Translations under genes and position numbers: made by a program
DNA from: Chrysomallon squamiferum
Taxonomy: Eukaryota > Mollusca > Gastropoda > Neomphalida > Peltospiridae
Direction: 5' to 3'
DNA length: 64,000 nucleotides
Assembly: GCA_012295275.1 (NCBI GenBank)
Contig: CM022670.1
Span: forward strand, 16,364,698-16,428,697
Notes under the pieces: generated by a model
Seen by the model: only the letters and a program-made list of their open reading frames with translations
Database searches by the model: none
What the model was told of the DNA's origin: nothing
Shown here: positions 60,914 through 64,000 of the stretch, piece by piece
How the letters are laid out: each line of letters begins with the position of its first letter
How positions within the stretch are numbered: position 1 is the first letter of the stretch

Positions 60914-61324
60914 GGGGACACACTAGACAAATAATGACATACTAGGAACACACAAAATCATTTCTTAGTTTATGACACGACCTCTTAGAAAATGTATATA
61001 AAAATGTTTACTTTTTCAGATAAATATTTCCTTTTTTTTGCAAAAGGAAGTGTATATACATGTATTACATAATAATATTGCATAACGTCATTGCTATAAA
61101 ATGTATAATAGTTATCACTTCATACTTTCCTAACATTTTTGGGAAGATGCGCTATAATTTCCATATCTGGAATAAAAAATTAACTCTACAAAATGACAGA
61201 AAGAAAATCTTGGAAATATTAACTATTCTGTTTACATAGTAACAAATGAGGATTATTTTCATCAGATTTCAGTTCTATGATATAAAAAATAACAATTTTT
61301 TTATTTTATCCACATGTGTCCCCT
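60914..61324. mobile_element. 411-bp TTAA-flanked MITE (piggyBac- or Kolobok-type)
   Basis: Terminal inverted repeats GGGGACACA at 60914 and TGTGTCCCC ending at 61324 are each bordered by TTAA (60910-60913 and 61325-61328). TTAA target duplications are characteristic of piggyBac and Kolobok transposons. The inside is AT-rich and non-coding, so it is a non-autonomous element, set in the intron upstream of KDM4 exon k1. Confidence 0.75.
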
Positions 61325-61449
61325 TAAATCTATAAACAAAACAAAATGCATTAATATAAAACTTTCTCATACATATTTGCAAATTCAGGTAAAAGACTTT
61401 AGTTACAGTTCATTTTTTTTTTTTTTTTTTTTTTTTTAGTACTAATGAT

Positions 61450-63340
61450 AAGTTATCTTGCCTACCACAATACTGACACACATTGCCTGAGTATTCTCTG
61501 GTGGAAAACAGCTCAAATGGACATTTGGATAGATATTGCTGTTTCTCTGTACATTTGGCAACAACTCAGACTATTATACTCAATTAAGAATAATTTTGGC
61601 CTTATATTTCTTTAGATCTGTCATTTCTAAGTTTGCTGGTACCATAAAAAGTACCATTTAATCATACATACACATGCTACAAGAAGAGACCCAAGACCCT
61701 ATCATAAAATCACAATCTTGCAAATCTTCAGACATCTTAATCAGCTGCACTGGCTTCAAAAGGATTGTTGAATCTGTTACCTTTAAAGAATGTGATTTCA
61801 AATTTCAACTGATTTAACATACAGCATGCAAGCCAATTTTCCCTGCATCCAAATTTCTCATCCCCTTTGGGTCCAAGGCAAACACATGCTTCACAGATGA
61901 GTCTGGACATTCTCTCTTGGAACCAGCAAACTTGTTAAACATTGCCCATGGGATGTGCATTGTCTTGCACTGATTTGAAGACTTCGTCCACAGCAGTTGT
62001 AAGACCAAGGAGATAGCGGGCATTGCAACACAGGAATTCCAGACCTTTTTTAGTCTAAAATTATATTCTGCCTCCAGTCTTTATCTTCCTCAAAGACAAG
62101 TGAAAACTCTTAATATGTCAGTAGCAACAGTTACAAGGTATAAAGCATTTTCAGTCCAAATTTGCTGGCTGCAGTGTCATGTTGCCAACAATTTCCATCA
62201 CACACAAGTTCAGTTTTGGTTGGGAAAAAACAGTCTTTCAAATCAATCACATCTGGTTTCATTGGCAGCTTTCAACTTTATGATATGGTAATGTAGCATG
62301 TTGTTTTCCTCTTCCAGATTTTCCTTCTGTCTTCTTATCTCTTTTCCAGTATTTTTCATTTTGTGCTGGAAAAGGCAGACATTCCTCAATAGCTGCTCCA
62401 TGTATTTTTTTTCTCAGAGTCTTTTTATTTCTTTTTAATAGGTTATACCTTCTTAGGATGTTCTCCTTCAGAGGCCACAGTTCATTATTTAGCTGGTCCT
62501 TCTCATCTAGTAATGATGACTTTTCTTTCTGAAGGTGACTATTCCTCTCCTTCTCACTATATAGATTTGCTGCAAAATCTGACAGACATCTCAAATGGAA
62601 AGTGTTGCAGCCTTTGTCAGACCTGCATATTCTTCCTATGATGTTAAGCTGAAGTAAGGTGTAATCTCCTATAAGCATGTTTTAAGATGGTTTCTGCTGC
62701 ATTCAGGGATGGGCAGTCTGGAACTGCTGAGAAAAAAGGGAGAAAACAGAAAAAGTGTCAATCTTGCCACTGCTGCTCTGCATCTTTTTGAATGCTTTTA
62801 TTGTTTTTTCCAACATTGCCTTGAATTTGGTTTGGGCAATGTCTGTTCTTGTTATTCCAGTAAACCAACAGTGCACATGATAAAATGTTAATGTCTGCTT
62901 CTTGCCAAAATGTTCATGTTCTCTCAGCATGCTGCTGCTAGGAAAAAATGCATGTATTTCAATGGTGCTTCTAGCAAAGGCTGTCATGTCAATCAACCTT
63001 TAAAACAAAACCTTCAATTTTTCAAGAAAGTCTGCAGCTTCATCTGGAGTATATATTTTCAGAAATGTTGTTGAGGCATTTTCTATCAAATACCTCAGTC
63101 AATGGGCTGCTGATACACTTGTGAAATTCCTGACAAATTTTTCAGTGTCTTACTATGTTTTGTTGCCTTCATCTTTCAGGAGTTTTACTTGTACAAGAAG
63201 TTCATGATTTCCATGTTCTTAACTTCTTTTCTTCTTCTTCTTCTGCCAGTCTGCAGGAAAACACTCTTCAAATCTTCCACATCTTCTATGTGGAAAAAAT
63301 GAGTCAGTGGAGATTAATGTCACTGCAGGAATCTTTCACC
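61450..63340 (-). pseudogene. Decayed transposon-like coding remnant
   Basis: The minus strand shows a run of less AT-rich sequence with broken frames that seem to follow one another: TAFARSTIEIHAFFPSSS (62996-62703), RCLSDFAANLYSEKERN with a coiled-coil-like LQKEKSSLLDEKDQLN (62678-62259), and LGPKGDEKFGC plus ITFFKGNRFNNPFEASAA (about 61880-61750). The GNRFN-x-x-F phrase recalls a family of multicopy transposable-element proteins in fish and invertebrates, a recollection I cannot name precisely. Stops and frameshifts show that it is dead. It lies in the presumed intron 5' of KDM4 exon k1. Confidence 0.45.
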
Positions 63341-63351
63341 CAGTTGCAATA

Positions 63352-63354
<3 letters not shown>

Positions 63355-63392
<38 letters not shown>
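63355..63392. repeat. (TA)n microsatellite
   Basis: Pure TA run of about 38 bases bordering the upstream end of the decayed coding remnant. Confidence 0.93.
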
Positions 63393-63399
<7 letters not shown>

Positions 63400-63802
63400 A
63401 AATTTAAAAGGACTACAAACTTTGTACTTGCTGTGACAACCAATAAAAGTTTACTATCATTTGATCATGGAGCTTTTAAAATTTTATTTTTGGCTTTATC
63501 AAGCAAAAAAAAACAACAACAAAAAAGAACCAAACATTTTATTCAACATTTTAGCAATGCTATTGATACTCTGTGTTGTAAAGTTTTTTATGTTCATAAT
63601 CCCCAATTTCCCTGTTTATCAGGCAAATTTTGCAAACAAAACAACTGCTTTTGATTCAGAATAAAAGAGACAGTAATCCGCAAAACCTGAAGTATGCTAT
63701 CTGGCCAATCAGCACGCTCTTCTCAGCCCAGACACAGCAACTAAACTGCACTGTTTACATGGAACTCATCACAGTATCCTAGAGAAGGGTATGGGGCTCA
63801 TT

Positions 63803-63833
<31 letters not shown>

Positions 63834-64000
63834 AAATATGAAATAACAATTATTTCAGACAATCTACATTCCCCTCATCCCGTTCAATTCGAATTTGCTG
63901 AGGATCTGAACTACCCAGTTCCAAAACATAAAAATCTATAAACACATCAAAACAATGGCTGAAAATCTTACTCAATAATTATATAAATATGCATCCTTTG
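63400..64000. other. Right edge of the window, presumed KDM4 intron
   Basis: AT-rich DNA with a poly-A run near 63802-63829. I looked for the KDM4 JmjN exon on the minus strand here and in 61-63.4 kb and did not find it. Confidence 0.4.

Noticed and set aside
62259-62996. Minus-strand frames of 139 and 97 codons as KDM4 5' exons or a host gene
   Set aside because: No JmjN content, no phase-compatible donor to exon k1, and surrounding frames are broken; treated as a dead mobile remnant.

Overview
The window is animal nuclear DNA: very AT-rich, full of simple repeats, with short exons bounded by GT/AG splice sites and long introns. Four protein-coding genes can be read by joining exons with matching splice phases, and all four are animal families. 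I infer a lophotrochozoan invertebrate, probably a mollusc and perhaps a cephalopod, but no sequence here proves the taxon.

Layout. (1) 569-3772, plus strand: the 3' part of an ANKRD29-type ankyrin-repeat gene, with six exons, mostly one 33-residue repeat per 99-nt exon. (2) 8362-13081, minus strand: complete coding sequence of syntenin (SDCBP), seven coding exons, about 304 residues, plus a 5' non-coding exon ending at 13711 and a CRE-like TGACGTCA at 13792. (3) 15020-42678, plus strand: a PHACTR family gene (phosphatase and actin regulator), 14 exons and about 613 residues from the first start, with a second likely first exon at 22038. SDCBP and PHACTR diverge from a shared 1.2-kb interval. 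(4) 49857-60813, minus strand: a KDM4 (JMJD2) histone lysine demethylase without its JmjN exon(s), 16 exons and about 1,620 residues, including one 2,455-nt exon that encodes a long disordered linker. PHACTR and KDM4 converge, with about 7 kb of UTR and intergenic DNA between their stop codons.

Mobile and repeat DNA: an antisense non-LTR retrotransposon reverse-transcriptase remnant at 16.8-17.4 kb, a 411-bp TTAA-flanked MITE at 60.9-61.3 kb, a decayed transposon-like coding remnant at 61.4-63.3 kb, a strong hairpin at 28.3 kb, many microsatellites, and two minisatellites.

The most unusual signal is a theme shared by three genes: tandem repeats that copy an exon-intron junction. In PHACTR a 29-bp array of about 32 copies repeats the acceptor and first bases of the next exon, each copy followed by a donor-like GTAAG. 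In SDCBP a 27-bp array repeats the end of an exon and its donor. In ANKRD29 a 39-bp duplication makes a second, in-frame donor. The KDM4 catalytic domain also carries an apparent one-base insertion that needs checking. The genes do not form one pathway; they act in ankyrin scaffolding, PDZ/exosome trafficking, actin/PP1 control and chromatin.
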